From: Bacillota bacterium
GTDB taxonomy: Bacteria; Bacillota; Clostridia; Acetivibrionales; DSM-1351
Assembly: GCA_023400235.1 (NCBI GenBank)
Contig: JAEXFI010000003.1
Span: 1 to 64,000 of the forward strand
DNA: 64,000 nt
Reading direction: 5' to 3'
The position numbers and the translations under genes are program-made. Positions 16,486 to 24,752 of this stretch are shown here, in pieces (the first letter of the stretch is position 1; each line of letters starts with the position of its first letter). The notes beneath the pieces were generated by a model. That model was not told the DNA's origin. It saw only the letters and a program-made list of their open reading frames with translations, and searched no databases.

Positions 16486-17295
16486 ATGAAGGTTATTTCG
16501 GGAAAGTCCAAATTGGGTATGATGCTTTTATCCATGCTGCTTGTCATTGCAGTTTTAACCACTATATGCTTTGCAGAGGGAAATACTGCAGCGGCAGGAA
16601 GCGGTGAAGAGCCGGGAACCATATCTGTTACCGGTACAGCGGATGTTATGGTCATGCCGGATGAAGCTGTATTTACACTGGCTGTGGAAACTACAAATCT
16701 GGAAATCTCCAAGGCAAAGTCCGAAAATGATTCCAGGATAAAGAAAATAAAAGCTATTACTAATGAACTGAAAATAGAGTCCAAATATGTTGTTACCGAT
16801 TATATCAATGTGAATCCCAAGTATTCTTATGCAAACAACGGTGAGAGTATTTTTAAGGGCTATACCGTCCACAGGGGATTGGTGATAACGCTGAAGGACC
16901 TGGCTAAATTTGAGGAATTACTGACCAGCTTGCTGGAGGCCGGTGCAAATTACATTCAAAATGTGCAGTTTAAAACCACCCAACTGAGGAAATACAAGGA
17001 TGAAGCCAGAACCCTTGCAATCAGGGCTGCAAAGGAAAAGGCTTCTGCCATGGCAAAGGAGTTGGGACAGACAGTGGGCAAGGCCGCTCTCGTCCAGGAG
17101 GTTCAGGAGGACGCCATCTCCTATTACAGCCCGTGGAGTTCAGCATATGCCGGTGCAAACTGGGCTTCAAATTCCTTATCAAATGCTACTGCAAATGTAC
17201 AAATGCCTGCAGCACAGGGAAGCAGCCTGGACGATTTTTCACCCGGTCAGATGAAGGTAAGTGCAAGAGTATCCGTAACCTTTGACTTGAACTGA
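16486..17295 (+). CDS. Secreted SIMPL-domain (DUF541) protein
   Basis: A signal peptide or N-terminal anchor is visible (GMMLLSMLLVIAVLTTICFA, after KSKL). The rest is a SIMPL domain: ISVTGTADVMVMPDEAVFTLAVE at the start of the mature protein, GYTVHRGLVITLKDL in the middle, and AIRAAKEKASAMAKELGQ followed by the closing VSARVSVTFDLN. Proteins of this family form oligomeric shells outside the membrane and are linked to oxidative and membrane stress, but without a known reaction. Start ATG 16486 follows GGAGG. Its promoter region has paired operator-like repeats, so the gene is probably induced. Confidence 0.85.
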   Translation: MKVISGKSKLGMMLLSMLLVIAVLTTICFAEGNTAAAGSGEEPGTISVTGTADVMVMPDEAVFTLAVETTNLEISKAKSENDSRIKKIKAITNELKIESKYVVTDYINVNPKYSYANNGESIFKGYTVHRGLVITLKDLAKFEELLTSLLEAGANYIQNVQFKTTQLRKYKDEARTLAIRAAKEKASAMAKELGQTVGKAALVQEVQEDAISYYSPWSSAYAGANWASNSLSNATANVQMPAAQGSSLDDFSPGQMKVSARVSVTFDLN

Positions 17296-17328
17296 GGTTC
17301 TTAACAGTATACAGACTGGGATAAACAG

Positions 17329-17366
17329 AAGGCCATCACCCGTATTCCGAGGGAGATGGCCTTTTT
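17329..17366 (+). terminator. Terminator after the SIMPL gene
   Basis: AAGGCCATC (17329-17337) pairs with GATGGCCTT (17355-17363) and is followed by TTT. Confidence 0.8.
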
Positions 17367-17452
17367 AGCTGCCGGATTATTAAATTCTTTGACAACCTCA
17401 TTGGGTTTTTGTATCATTTTAATTATGCGGGGCAATCCAGAAAAATAATTTA

Positions 17453-17491
17453 GAACATCAATCCGGAACATCAATCCGGAATATCAATCCA
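17453..17491 (+). repeat. Three tandem 13-bp repeats before psd
   Basis: GAACATCAATCCG occurs at 17453-17465 and 17466-17478, then GAATATCAATCCA at 17479-17491. They lie 48 bases upstream of the psd start and may be a binding site array or simple slippage. Confidence 0.7.
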
Positions 17492-17539
17492 GTACAGCAA
17501 TTTGTCAATTGCTCCGGCATTTTATTAAAGGAGTCCTAT

Positions 17540-18445
17540 ATGATTAAAATATACAACCGTAAAACAGGAGAATACGATCTGGAAAAGGTGGCCGGAGGCA
17601 GGCTGCTGGAAGCTCTGTACAAGACGGGACCGGGGAAACTGGGGCTGGAGCTGCTGATTAAACGGAAAATCTATTCAGCTCTTACAGGCTTCATCTGCGA
17701 CCTGCCCTTGAGCAAAGGCAGCATTGCAGGGTTTGTTAAAAATTTTTCCATAGATATGACAGAGTGTGATACTGAGCAGGGAGCTTTTAAAAGCTTTAAT
17801 GATTTCTTTGCACGTAAGCTGAAAAAAACTGCGAGGCCTTTTGATAAGCCCGCAGACTGTCTCATGTCACCGGGGGACGGACGTCTTCAGGCCTGGACAA
17901 ACATCAACCCCGGCAGCATCCTGCAGATTAAGGGAATGAACTACAGCTTGGGAGAGCTGCTGAAAAATGAAAGTCTGGCCAGGGAGTATGAAGGGGGAGC
18001 CTACATGATTCTGAGGCTTTGCCCCGTGGATTACCACAGGTTCCATTTTTTTGACAGCGGTGTCTGCGGTGCGCCGGTCAGAGTAAAGGGCGAATACTAT
18101 TCAGTCAATCCTGTAGCCCTGGAGAGGATACCTGAGGTGTACTGCAGAAACAAAAGGGAGTACAGCATTTTCCACAGCGACAACTTCGGAGAGGTATTGT
18201 ATGTGGAAGTTGGGGCTACCTCGGTGGGCACCATAATTCAGACCTATACAGCCGGAGGCAGGCTGGAGAGAGGGGAAGAAAAAGGGTACTTCAAATTTGG
18301 GGGCTCCACGGTACTTCTGTTCTTCAAAAAGGGGCGGGTTGTCATAGATAAGGAAATTCTGGAGCAAACAGCTTCGGGATTTGAAACCCGGGTTTTGGCA
18401 GGAGATACCATAGGAAAAGCCCTAAATGCCACAAAAATCTGTTAG
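17540..18445 (+). CDS. psd: Phosphatidylserine decarboxylase proenzyme
   Basis: Converts phosphatidylserine to phosphatidylethanolamine at the membrane. The proenzyme cleaves itself between Gly and Ser of the FGGST motif (the GGST form of the classical LGST); Ser256 becomes the pyruvoyl cofactor. Other family signatures are FNDFFARKLK, SPGDGRLQ and CPVDYHRFHFF, the last containing the conserved His. Length (301) is that of the type II clostridial enzyme. No phosphatidylserine synthase gene is next to it. Start ATG 17540 follows AAGGAG. Confidence 0.95.
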   Translation: MIKIYNRKTGEYDLEKVAGGRLLEALYKTGPGKLGLELLIKRKIYSALTGFICDLPLSKGSIAGFVKNFSIDMTECDTEQGAFKSFNDFFARKLKKTARPFDKPADCLMSPGDGRLQAWTNINPGSILQIKGMNYSLGELLKNESLAREYEGGAYMILRLCPVDYHRFHFFDSGVCGAPVRVKGEYYSVNPVALERIPEVYCRNKREYSIFHSDNFGEVLYVEVGATSVGTIIQTYTAGGRLERGEEKGYFKFGGSTVLLFFKKGRVVIDKEILEQTASGFETRVLAGDTIGKALNATKIC

Positions 18446-18453
18446 TTTTTGTA

Positions 18454-18482
18454 TTGTTAATAGTACAGTATTAGTTTATAAT
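18454..18482 (+). promoter_or_regulatory. Promoter of pfkA
   Basis: TTGTTA (18454-18459), a 17-base spacer and TATAAT (18477-18482). The leader would be about 140 bases, AT-rich and without a clear structure. Confidence 0.6.
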
Positions 18483-18632
18483 AAATTAAATTGGGTTTTT
18501 TATTATTATTTTAGATATATTTTTTTAATCTTATCAGTCGGTTTCATGTTGCTTCAAAGAAGAAGACCATAAACAGATGAATTTAGAGATTCTTATTACT
18601 AAAAGTTTTATCAAGGTCTTAGGAGGGTTCGT

Positions 18633-19616
18633 ATGAGTGACATAAAAACAATAGGTGTACTTACAAGTGGCGGAGATGCCCCAGGTATGAATGCAGCAAT
18701 ACGTGCTGTTGTCAGATCGGGAATTTATTACGGGTTTAAGATGCTGGGAGTCAGGAAGGGTTACAATGGGCTTATAACAGGCGATATTTCTGAAATGACA
18801 GCCAGAAACGTATCCGATATAATCCACCGGGGCGGAACCATACTTCAGACAGCCAGATGCAAAGCCTTTACTACCGAGGAAGGCATGCAGAAGGCCATGT
18901 CCATATCAAGGGCATTTGGAATGGACGCACTTGTTGTAATTGGAGGAGACGGTTCCTACAGGGGAGCAAGGGATTTCAGCAAATTTGGCATGAAGGTGAT
19001 GGGGTTGCCGGGAACCATAGATAATGATATTGCAAGCTCGGATTATACAATCGGATATGATACTGCAATGAATACCGTACAGGATGCCCTGGATAAAATA
19101 AGAGACACTGCATATTCCCATGAACGCTGCAGTGTGCTTGAGGTTATGGGCAGGCGTGCCGGACATATTGCTCTTAATGTTGGTATAGCCGGAGGCGCGG
19201 AAGTTATATTGCTGCCTGAGAAGGAATTTGATTTTGACAAGGATATAATCAGAAAGATTATTCAGGGTAGAAATAGCGGAAAGAAAAACTATATCATTAT
19301 ACTTGCAGAGGGAATAGCTGAAAAAATCGGCGGTGCCCTAGAGCTTGCCAAGAAGATAGAGGATCTGACAGGCATAGAAACCAGAGGTACGGTGCTTGGA
19401 TATATTCAAAGAGGCGGAAGCCCCACAATTCAGGACAGGGTTATGGCAAGCGCAATGGGTGTCAAGGCGGTTGAGCTTCTGAAAGAAGGAACCTTTAACA
19501 GAATTATTTCCGTCAAGGATGCAAAGATTATTGACCTGGATATTGATGAAGCACTTTCAATGAAGAAGGATATCGATCAGGATCTGGTGAGAATGAGCAG
19601 TATATTATCAATATAG
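18633..19616 (+). CDS. pfkA: ATP-dependent 6-phosphofructokinase
   Basis: Phosphorylates fructose 6-phosphate in glycolysis. The nucleotide loop GGDAPGMNAAIRA, GGDGSYRGA (104-112) and PGTIDNDI with catalytic Asp130 are all intact. Gly in the GGDGS motif and Gly127 mark the ATP form rather than the pyrophosphate form. MGRRAGHIAL and QRGGSPTIQDRVMA complete the substrate site. 327 residues is normal for the bacterial tetramer. Start ATG 18633 follows AGGAGG. The gene has its own promoter and terminator, without pyruvate kinase beside it. Confidence 0.97.
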   Translation: MSDIKTIGVLTSGGDAPGMNAAIRAVVRSGIYYGFKMLGVRKGYNGLITGDISEMTARNVSDIIHRGGTILQTARCKAFTTEEGMQKAMSISRAFGMDALVVIGGDGSYRGARDFSKFGMKVMGLPGTIDNDIASSDYTIGYDTAMNTVQDALDKIRDTAYSHERCSVLEVMGRRAGHIALNVGIAGGAEVILLPEKEFDFDKDIIRKIIQGRNSGKKNYIIILAEGIAEKIGGALELAKKIEDLTGIETRGTVLGYIQRGGSPTIQDRVMASAMGVKAVELLKEGTFNRIISVKDAKIIDLDIDEALSMKKDIDQDLVRMSSILSI

Positions 19617-19639
19617 CTTTTGTATAAATAAACTAATAA

Positions 19640-19669
19640 AAAAGGCCCGGATTTCCGGAGCCTTTTTTT
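19640..19669. terminator. Bidirectional terminator
   Basis: A run of A, GGC-CCGG, a short loop, CCGG-A-GCC, and a run of seven T. It serves pfkA and the convergent phospholipase-like gene. Confidence 0.85.
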
Positions 19670-19672
19670 AGT

Positions 19673-20671
19673 TCAGCTTTTCTCGAAGATTATGTTGGAA
19701 TATTTGAAAACCGCCGGTATATCACAGTTTATACCTGAGGTATAAGAGTTGTTCCCCAGCAGCTCAAGAGTGTGGGTCAGTGCCGGACTGTCCAGGAAGA
19801 TGCCGGAATACAGCAGGTCACAGAATACCTGGGTTTTTTTGCAGGCTTCATTAAAAAGCTCCATGAAGGATTTTGTACTTTTGATGGTGTTGTCAAAGGG
19901 CATACACCATTGATTTCCGGATATATTCAGATAATCCAGTCCGTCAGTCACCTCCAGAGGATATATAAGGCTTGAGTACAGGGGAAACCTGTAAATAAGC
20001 CTGTCAATAAATTCAAGTACCTTTTTCTTTATTCCATGAGGGTCCCTGAGCAGCTTTTCTACAAGCAGCATTTCCTTAATGGCTCTTTTAACCTTCTTTT
20101 TACTAATATTTGCTTTAAAAACTGAATTTACTGTACTTTCATACATTGCACCAATAAGCTCCAGCTCCGACCCGTTTATTTCCAGCAGCTCCGCACAGTT
20201 TATCTGGTGTACCTGCTTGTCAAGATACCTTTTGCACAGCAGTACATCAATAGCAACCTCAAATCTGCGGTGATAATACAAAAACAGGTTCTCGTTGTTT
20301 GCTTCAGGAGTATTGAAGCCGGACCTGTAGAAAATATAAGGGTGGCCAAGCCCGTCCATAAAGTTGTGGCTGACAAAGCCCATCAAATAGACACTTAATA
20401 TATCTCTGGCATAGCCCTTTTGCAGGAGGATGTAATCAACCAGGGCTCTGAACACCATATTTACTTTGGAGCTGTGCATGGTCGTGCCGATATTTGGTTC
20501 TATGCTTTTCTTTCTCCAGGGCCAAACCTCGTAGTAAAAAAGTATATCAGGCCCTTGCACCCCCAGGTTGAATACGTTCTGATGCTGTTGTATAAGTTCT
20601 CTGCACCTGCTGCTCTCAATGTTTTTTATAGCTTCCAGGCCGCATAGGTAATGTGTTGCCAGATTGGGCAT
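19673..20671 (-). CDS. Zinc-dependent phospholipase C-like protein
   Basis: Member of the Zn_dep_PLPC family. The N-terminal MPNLATHYLCG places a His at the usual metal position. Further conserved histidines lie in HSSKVN, the SHNFMDGLGHPYIFY helix and YYHRRFE; with the Asp of GPDILFYY these suit a tri-metal site. No signal peptide is seen, unlike the secreted Clostridium alpha-toxin, so an intracellular role is likely. Start ATG 20671 follows GAGGAG. The substrate is unknown; lipid headgroups are an inference from the family name. Confidence 0.8.
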   Translation of the reverse strand: MPNLATHYLCGLEAIKNIESSRCRELIQQHQNVFNLGVQGPDILFYYEVWPWRKKSIEPNIGTTMHSSKVNMVFRALVDYILLQKGYARDILSVYLMGFVSHNFMDGLGHPYIFYRSGFNTPEANNENLFLYYHRRFEVAIDVLLCKRYLDKQVHQINCAELLEINGSELELIGAMYESTVNSVFKANISKKKVKRAIKEMLLVEKLLRDPHGIKKKVLEFIDRLIYRFPLYSSLIYPLEVTDGLDYLNISGNQWCMPFDNTIKSTKSFMELFNEACKKTQVFCDLLYSGIFLDSPALTHTLELLGNNSYTSGINCDIPAVFKYSNIIFEKS

Positions 20672-20780
20672 AATTGTCTCCTCTCAACGCTCAAGCATCA
20701 GTATTAGTATATACGTATTTTCAAGGCTTAAGTATGTTTTAACTGTTTTTTAACAAATTTCTGAGAAAAAATTAAAGGTG

Positions 20781-20842
20781 TTGACATTTATAACGGATAG
20801 TTGTATAGTTAGTTACATAAGTAATTAACCATATAACTAACT
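20781..20842 (+). promoter_or_regulatory. Promoter and nested operator of the GntR-ABC operon
   Basis: TTGACA (20781-20786), 17 bases, TATAGT (20804-20809). A 9-bp inverted repeat, AGTTAGTTA (20807-20815) and TAACTAACT (20834-20842), starts inside the -10 and encloses TTAC-N4-GTAA (20813-20824). It is placed for autorepression by the adjacent GntR protein. Confidence 0.75.
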
Positions 20843-20855
20843 GGGTGGTGATGAA

Positions 20856-21224
20856 TTGAATTTGGATTTTAACGGGGAGAAACCCATATACCTGCAGTTG
20901 TCCGAGGAAATAGAGGATGCCATATTATCGGGAGCTTACCAGGAAGAGGCACAGATACCTTCTACCACGGAAATATCCGTAAGCTACAGAATAAATCCTG
21001 CTACGGCTTTGAAGGGCATAAACAGGTTGGTGGACGATGGAATAGTCTATAAGAAAAGGGGATTGGGCATGTTTGTATCAAAAGGTGCGAAGGAAAAAAT
21101 ACTTGATACCAGGAAAGAGAACTTTTTTGAAATGTATATAACATCACTTGTTTCAGAGGCTAAAAAGCTTTCAATTACCAAGGAAGATATACTTAAAATG
21201 TTGGAAAGAGGGTTTGATAAATGA
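20856..21224 (+). CDS. GntR-family repressor, YtrA subgroup
   Basis: A 122-residue regulator: winged helix (PIYLQLSEEIEDAILSGAY, then IPSTTEISVSYRINPATALKGINRLVDDGIVYKKRGLGMFVS) plus only a short C-terminal helical pair, the layout of YtrA-type proteins that control ABC exporters. The start is TTG 20856 after GGTGGTG; the ATG five bases earlier runs into a stop. The stop overlaps the ATPase start by four bases (ATGA), so translation is coupled. It probably represses its own operon through the nested dyad at the promoter, relieved by a cell-envelope-active compound. Confidence 0.9.
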   Translation: MNLDFNGEKPIYLQLSEEIEDAILSGAYQEEAQIPSTTEISVSYRINPATALKGINRLVDDGIVYKKRGLGMFVSKGAKEKILDTRKENFFEMYITSLVSEAKKLSITKEDILKMLERGFDK

Positions 21225-22066
21225 GCATAGAAATCAAAGCTGTAACCATGAAATTCGGTAAAACTACCGCACTGGACAATATTACCCTGACTCTGGAGGA
21301 CAATAAAATATACGGGCTCTTGGGGAGGAACGGAGCAGGCAAGACCACACTGCTCAATCTTATGACCAACAGGATATTCCCCTCAAATGGAGAAATACTG
21401 CTGGATGGGGAGCAGGTCACGGAAAATGATCACGCCCTGTCAAAAATATATTTTATGACTGAAACCAACTTTTATCCCGAGTGGATGACTGTCAAGAAGG
21501 CCTATAGTTGGACTAAGGAATTTTATCCGGAATTTGATGCGGAATATGCAGCTTCGTTAAGTCAGATGTTTTCACTGAATACAGGCAGCAAGATAAAAAA
21601 CCTTTCTACAGGATACCAGTCCATATTGAAAATAATAATATCTCTTGCCAGCAATGCTCCTGTGGTACTTTTGGATGAACCCGTGCTGGGACTGGATGCA
21701 AACCACAGGGAGCTGTTTTACAAAGAGCTTATAAGAGCATACAGTGAGCGGCCCAGAACCATAGTAATATCAACACACCTGATAGAGGAAGCTGCGGACA
21801 TCATTGAAGAGGTGATTGTTATTAAGGACGGCAGGCTCATATTGCAGGAACAGGTTGAAAACGTACTTGCCATGGGCTATTCCGTGTCCGGCACAGCGGC
21901 GGCTGTGGACAGCTTTGTCAAGGGCAAGAAGGTGCTGGGGGTTGACACTCTGGGAGGACTTAAAACCGCTTATGTCCTGGAAACACTGCAAGAGGACAAT
22001 CTGCCAGAAGGCCTGGAAAAGTCCAGGCTTGATCTTCAGAAGTTCTTCATACAGCTGACAAACTGA
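21221..22066 (+). CDS. ABC transporter ATPase (YtrB-like)
   Basis: Nucleotide-binding subunit of a small ABC exporter. Walker A is GRNGAGKTTLL, the signature is LSTGYQS (a variant of LSGGQ), Walker B is VVLLDEPVLGLD and the switch His is STHLIEE. About 60 residues after the ABC core form a tail common in bacteriocin and lantibiotic-type exporters. Translationally coupled to the GntR gene; the permease follows after a 171-base gap that contains two hairpins. Confidence 0.92.
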   Translation: MSIEIKAVTMKFGKTTALDNITLTLEDNKIYGLLGRNGAGKTTLLNLMTNRIFPSNGEILLDGEQVTENDHALSKIYFMTETNFYPEWMTVKKAYSWTKEFYPEFDAEYAASLSQMFSLNTGSKIKNLSTGYQSILKIIISLASNAPVVLLDEPVLGLDANHRELFYKELIRAYSERPRTIVISTHLIEEAADIIEEVIVIKDGRLILQEQVENVLAMGYSVSGTAAAVDSFVKGKKVLGVDTLGGLKTAYVLETLQEDNLPEGLEKSRLDLQKFFIQLTN

Positions 22067-22171
22067 GAATGCAGACTTGATAAATCAAATATACAGACCC
22101 GGTGCAATATTAATTCTGAACGGTTTATCAATTGTGGAGAATTGATTTTTTGCATGGCGGAGAAGGAGTAA

Positions 22172-22223
22172 GGTTGAAAGAAAACCACTTTCAACCATTT
22201 GAATTTATGTCCGCAGAGCGGAC
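22172..22223 (+). promoter_or_regulatory. Two hairpins between ATPase and permease genes
   Basis: GGTTGAAAG (22172-22180) pairs with CTTTCAACC (22188-22196), and GTCCGC (22209-22214) pairs with GCGGAC (22218-22223), just before the permease ribosome site. They may adjust relative expression or protect the downstream message; there is no U-tract. Confidence 0.5.
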
Positions 22224-22237
22224 AGGGAGGATAAAAA

Positions 22238-22975
22238 ATGAGAATTAAGGCAGTTGTTAAATATTTTCTTTCAGAAATCAAAATGGCAGTAGTCATATAT
22301 TATTTGATTATGCTTGCGGTTACCACTCTCATCGGCTATTCAATAAATCTGACTTCAGGTCACGGCAAAAGCTTTGTGGGCGGAGGGGAAATGGCTTCGC
22401 TGATATTCCTTTTCGTAGTTGGACTGAGCTCCTTCAAGCAGAACTTCCTGTTTCTTTCAACAAACAATGTTCCCAGAAGGCTTCAATTCAAGGGTTTTTT
22501 GCTGGCGGCACTCATATTGTGCGGAGTTATGGCATTTATTGATACAACATATTCCATTATAGCAGTGCAGTTCGTGGATTATCGGTCGGCATTTTACCAG
22601 ATGTACGGGGAATGGTATTTACAGGCGTTCATATTAGTGAAAATAGCAGTTAATTTCCTTTACAATCTTGCTTTATATCTTTTGTCCTATTTAGGCGGTT
22701 ACTTTATTACAAACCTTTATTTCAGAATGAACAAAATGCTCAAAGTAATAGTCTCAATCGGTGTTCCTGCCATTTTCACCATAATCTTGCCTGCATTGGA
22801 GAGTGCTGTCACAAAGGGAAGGATATTCTCCTTTTTAGGAGATGTACTTTTAGTACTGTCAGGGCTGAAGGACGGTGTAAACCCATACATTGCAATGCTT
22901 TCACTTACCGGAGGGGCGGCAGTGGCTGCCGGACTTTGTTTTCTGCTTTTAAGAAGGGCCATAGTGAGGAAATAA
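22238..22975 (+). CDS. ABC transporter membrane subunit
   Basis: A 245-residue integral membrane protein with six hydrophobic segments (for example MAVVIYYLIMLAVTTLIGYS, LLAALILCGVMAFI and MLSLTGGAAVAAGLCFLLL). It has no conserved catalytic motif. Its position after the YtrB-like ATPase and its topology identify it as the permease partner. Start ATG 22238 follows AGGGAGG. The transported compound is unknown. Confidence 0.8.
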   Translation: MRIKAVVKYFLSEIKMAVVIYYLIMLAVTTLIGYSINLTSGHGKSFVGGGEMASLIFLFVVGLSSFKQNFLFLSTNNVPRRLQFKGFLLAALILCGVMAFIDTTYSIIAVQFVDYRSAFYQMYGEWYLQAFILVKIAVNFLYNLALYLLSYLGGYFITNLYFRMNKMLKVIVSIGVPAIFTIILPALESAVTKGRIFSFLGDVLLVLSGLKDGVNPYIAMLSLTGGAAVAAGLCFLLLRRAIVRK

Positions 22976-23190
22976 ACAGGTCTGTTAAAAAGCCTGCAGT
23001 GACCTGTAATTTAAGGATGATTGTGGTTTGTGGTAAAATAAAGTATAGTAGAGTTAAATAAAGGTACTGAATTTATGCCCATAGAAGCTTTCATTGAAAT
23101 TTTCGCTTCTGTCTTGGGCAAATTCATAAAGTCAATTATCGGCTTTCAGCCGATAGTAATTGACTTTGCACAAAGCAGAAATGGAGCTTA
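22976..23190. other. Intergenic region with palindromic repeat
   Basis: The main content is a large palindrome at 23128-23167: AAAGTCAATTA and TAATTGACTTT flanking ATCGGCT-TTC-AGCCGAT. It belongs to the dispersed repeat family also seen at 25633-25670 and may end transcription of the ABC operon. No gene is seen. Confidence 0.6.
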
Positions 23191-23511
23191 GCGTGAAAGA
23201 TACATGTTGTGTATCAAAGTGACTTTCAAGCAGCGAAAGCCACTGCGTGCCTTTCATTACTATTTGTATACGCGCCATGCGCGTAGATGAGAGGTTAGCT
23301 TGAAAGATACATGTTGTGTGTCAATGTGACTTTCAAGCAGCGAAAGCCACTGCGTGCCTTTCATTACTATTTGTGTACGCGCCATGCGCGTAGATGAGAG
23401 GTTAGCGTGAAAGATACATGTTGTAAATCAAAGCGGATTTCACGCAGCGAAAGCCACTAAGTGTCTTTCATTACTATTTGTGTACGCGCCATGGGCGCAA
23501 ATGGGAGGTAA
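23191..23511 (+). repeat. Three tandem 107-bp structured repeats before pdxA
   Basis: Units run 23191-23297, 23298-23404 and 23405-23511. Copies 1 and 2 are nearly identical; copy 3 is diverged and ends in the pdxA ribosome site. Each has an outer stem (copy 2 GCTTGAAAG with CTTTCAAGC; copy 3 GCGTGAAA with TTTCACGC, a compensated change), a GATAC/GTATC-type hairpin in copies 1 and 2, and a GC hairpin (TACGCGC-CAT-GCGCGTA in copies 1 and 2; GCGCC-ATG-GGCGC in copy 3). The preserved pairing suggests selection on structure. Confidence 0.85.
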
Positions 23512-23512
23512 A

Positions 23513-24526
23513 ATGAACAGACCCTATATAGGTATTCCCATGGGAGACCCGGCAGGTATAGGCCCTGAAATAATTGTTAAGGCTGTTTCAAGGGAGGAAA
23601 TAAACAAGGTGTGCAAGCCGGTTGTAACAGGCTCGGTAAAATTAATAAAAAAATACGCAGCAATGCTGGGACTTGCTATAGAGGTACGGGCGATTGAGAG
23701 CAGCTCCCAGGGCAGCTATGAAACAGGAACAATAAATGTAGTTGACCTTGACAATATAGACCCGGACGGCCTGAAACCGGGCATGGTTCAGGCCGAAAGC
23801 GGAGCTGCCTCCTACCATTACATAAAAAGATGTGTTGAGCTGGCAATGGAAGGCCAGTTGGAGGCTATTGCCACCACACCAATAAACAAGCAGGCATTAA
23901 AGGCGGGCAATGTGGATTTTATCGGGCATACAGAAATACTTGCCGCCCTGACCAATACCCCTGATCCCCTGACAATGTTTGAGGTCAGAGGCATGAGGGT
24001 TTTCTTCCTGACCCGGCACGTTTCACTGGCAAAAGCCTGTGAACTGGTAACGGAGCACAGACTGCTGGACGATATCAAAAGATGCACGGAGGCGCTAAAA
24101 AGTCTTGGTGTTGCCGAAGGCGTAATGGCAGTGGCGGGACTCAATCCGCACAGCGGGGATAACGGAATGTTTGGTACCGAAGAGCTCAAAGAGATTATAC
24201 CTGCTGTAGAGAAGGCAAAACGGCTTGGTTACAGGGTTGAAGGCCCCATTGGTGCCGATTCTGTATTCCATCAGGCACTTATGGGAAGATACAACTCAGT
24301 GCTGTCCCTGTATCATGATCAGGGACATATAGCCACAAAAACATTGGATTTTGAAAGAACCATTGCAATCACTATGGGGCTTCCATTCTTGAGAACCTCT
24401 GTAGACCATGGAACTGCTTATGACATAGCAGGCAGGGGAATAGCCGGAGATGTGAGTATGACAGAGGCCATACTTCTGGCTGCCAAATACGCCGCACCTT
24501 ATTCAGCCTGGTATCATAACAGATGA
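23513..24526 (+). CDS. pdxA: PdxA-family 4-phospho-hydroxyacid dehydrogenase
   Basis: NAD-dependent oxidative decarboxylase. Motifs are GIPMGDPAGIGPEI at the N-terminus, GHTEILA and the metal-binding YHDQGH with DHGTAYDIAG near the end. In the long B6 pathway PdxA oxidises 4-phosphohydroxythreonine. Many Firmicute homologues (PdxA2) instead act on 4-phospho-threonate or -erythronate next to a DUF1537 kinase. No other B6 gene and no DUF1537 kinase is near, so the substrate is uncertain. Start ATG 23513 follows GGGAGG in the last tandem repeat; an upstream in-frame ATG at 23480 lies inside the repeat and is unlikely. Confidence 0.88.
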   Translation: MNRPYIGIPMGDPAGIGPEIIVKAVSREEINKVCKPVVTGSVKLIKKYAAMLGLAIEVRAIESSSQGSYETGTINVVDLDNIDPDGLKPGMVQAESGAASYHYIKRCVELAMEGQLEAIATTPINKQALKAGNVDFIGHTEILAALTNTPDPLTMFEVRGMRVFFLTRHVSLAKACELVTEHRLLDDIKRCTEALKSLGVAEGVMAVAGLNPHSGDNGMFGTEELKEIIPAVEKAKRLGYRVEGPIGADSVFHQALMGRYNSVLSLYHDQGHIATKTLDFERTIAITMGLPFLRTSVDHGTAYDIAGRGIAGDVSMTEAILLAAKYAAPYSAWYHNR

Positions 24527-24642
24527 TGAACTGTAATTTTTTTACAAAACAGACTGTTATAAGTTTCCGTCGTATTATATAATTGAAATAGTGGCGCCCA
24601 TCCCCCTGGGTTGGGGTAGCTATTTGAATTATACTTAGAACA

Positions 24643-24752
24643 GGAGGTTAAGGTTTGAAAGAAATTTTTAAGCAGATCAAGATGCGGCACCGATTCCATG
24701 CCGAGACTTTCATGGAGTTTAGTGCGAGATGGGAGGCAGTGAAATAATTATG
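24643..24752 (+). repeat. Duplicated 5' leader element, copy B
   Basis: Second copy of the leader described at 13345-13453, ending at the start codon of the AIM24-like gene. CGGCA (24684-24688) can pair with TGCCG (24699-24703), or TCCATG with CATGGA; both cannot form at once. GGGAGG 13 bases before the ATG is the ribosome site. A TATAAT at 24578-24583 may be its promoter's -10. Confidence 0.6.

Noticed and set aside
23191..23511. CRISPR-like array
   Set aside because: The units are 107 bp, contiguous and related throughout, with no spacers of unique sequence and no cas genes.
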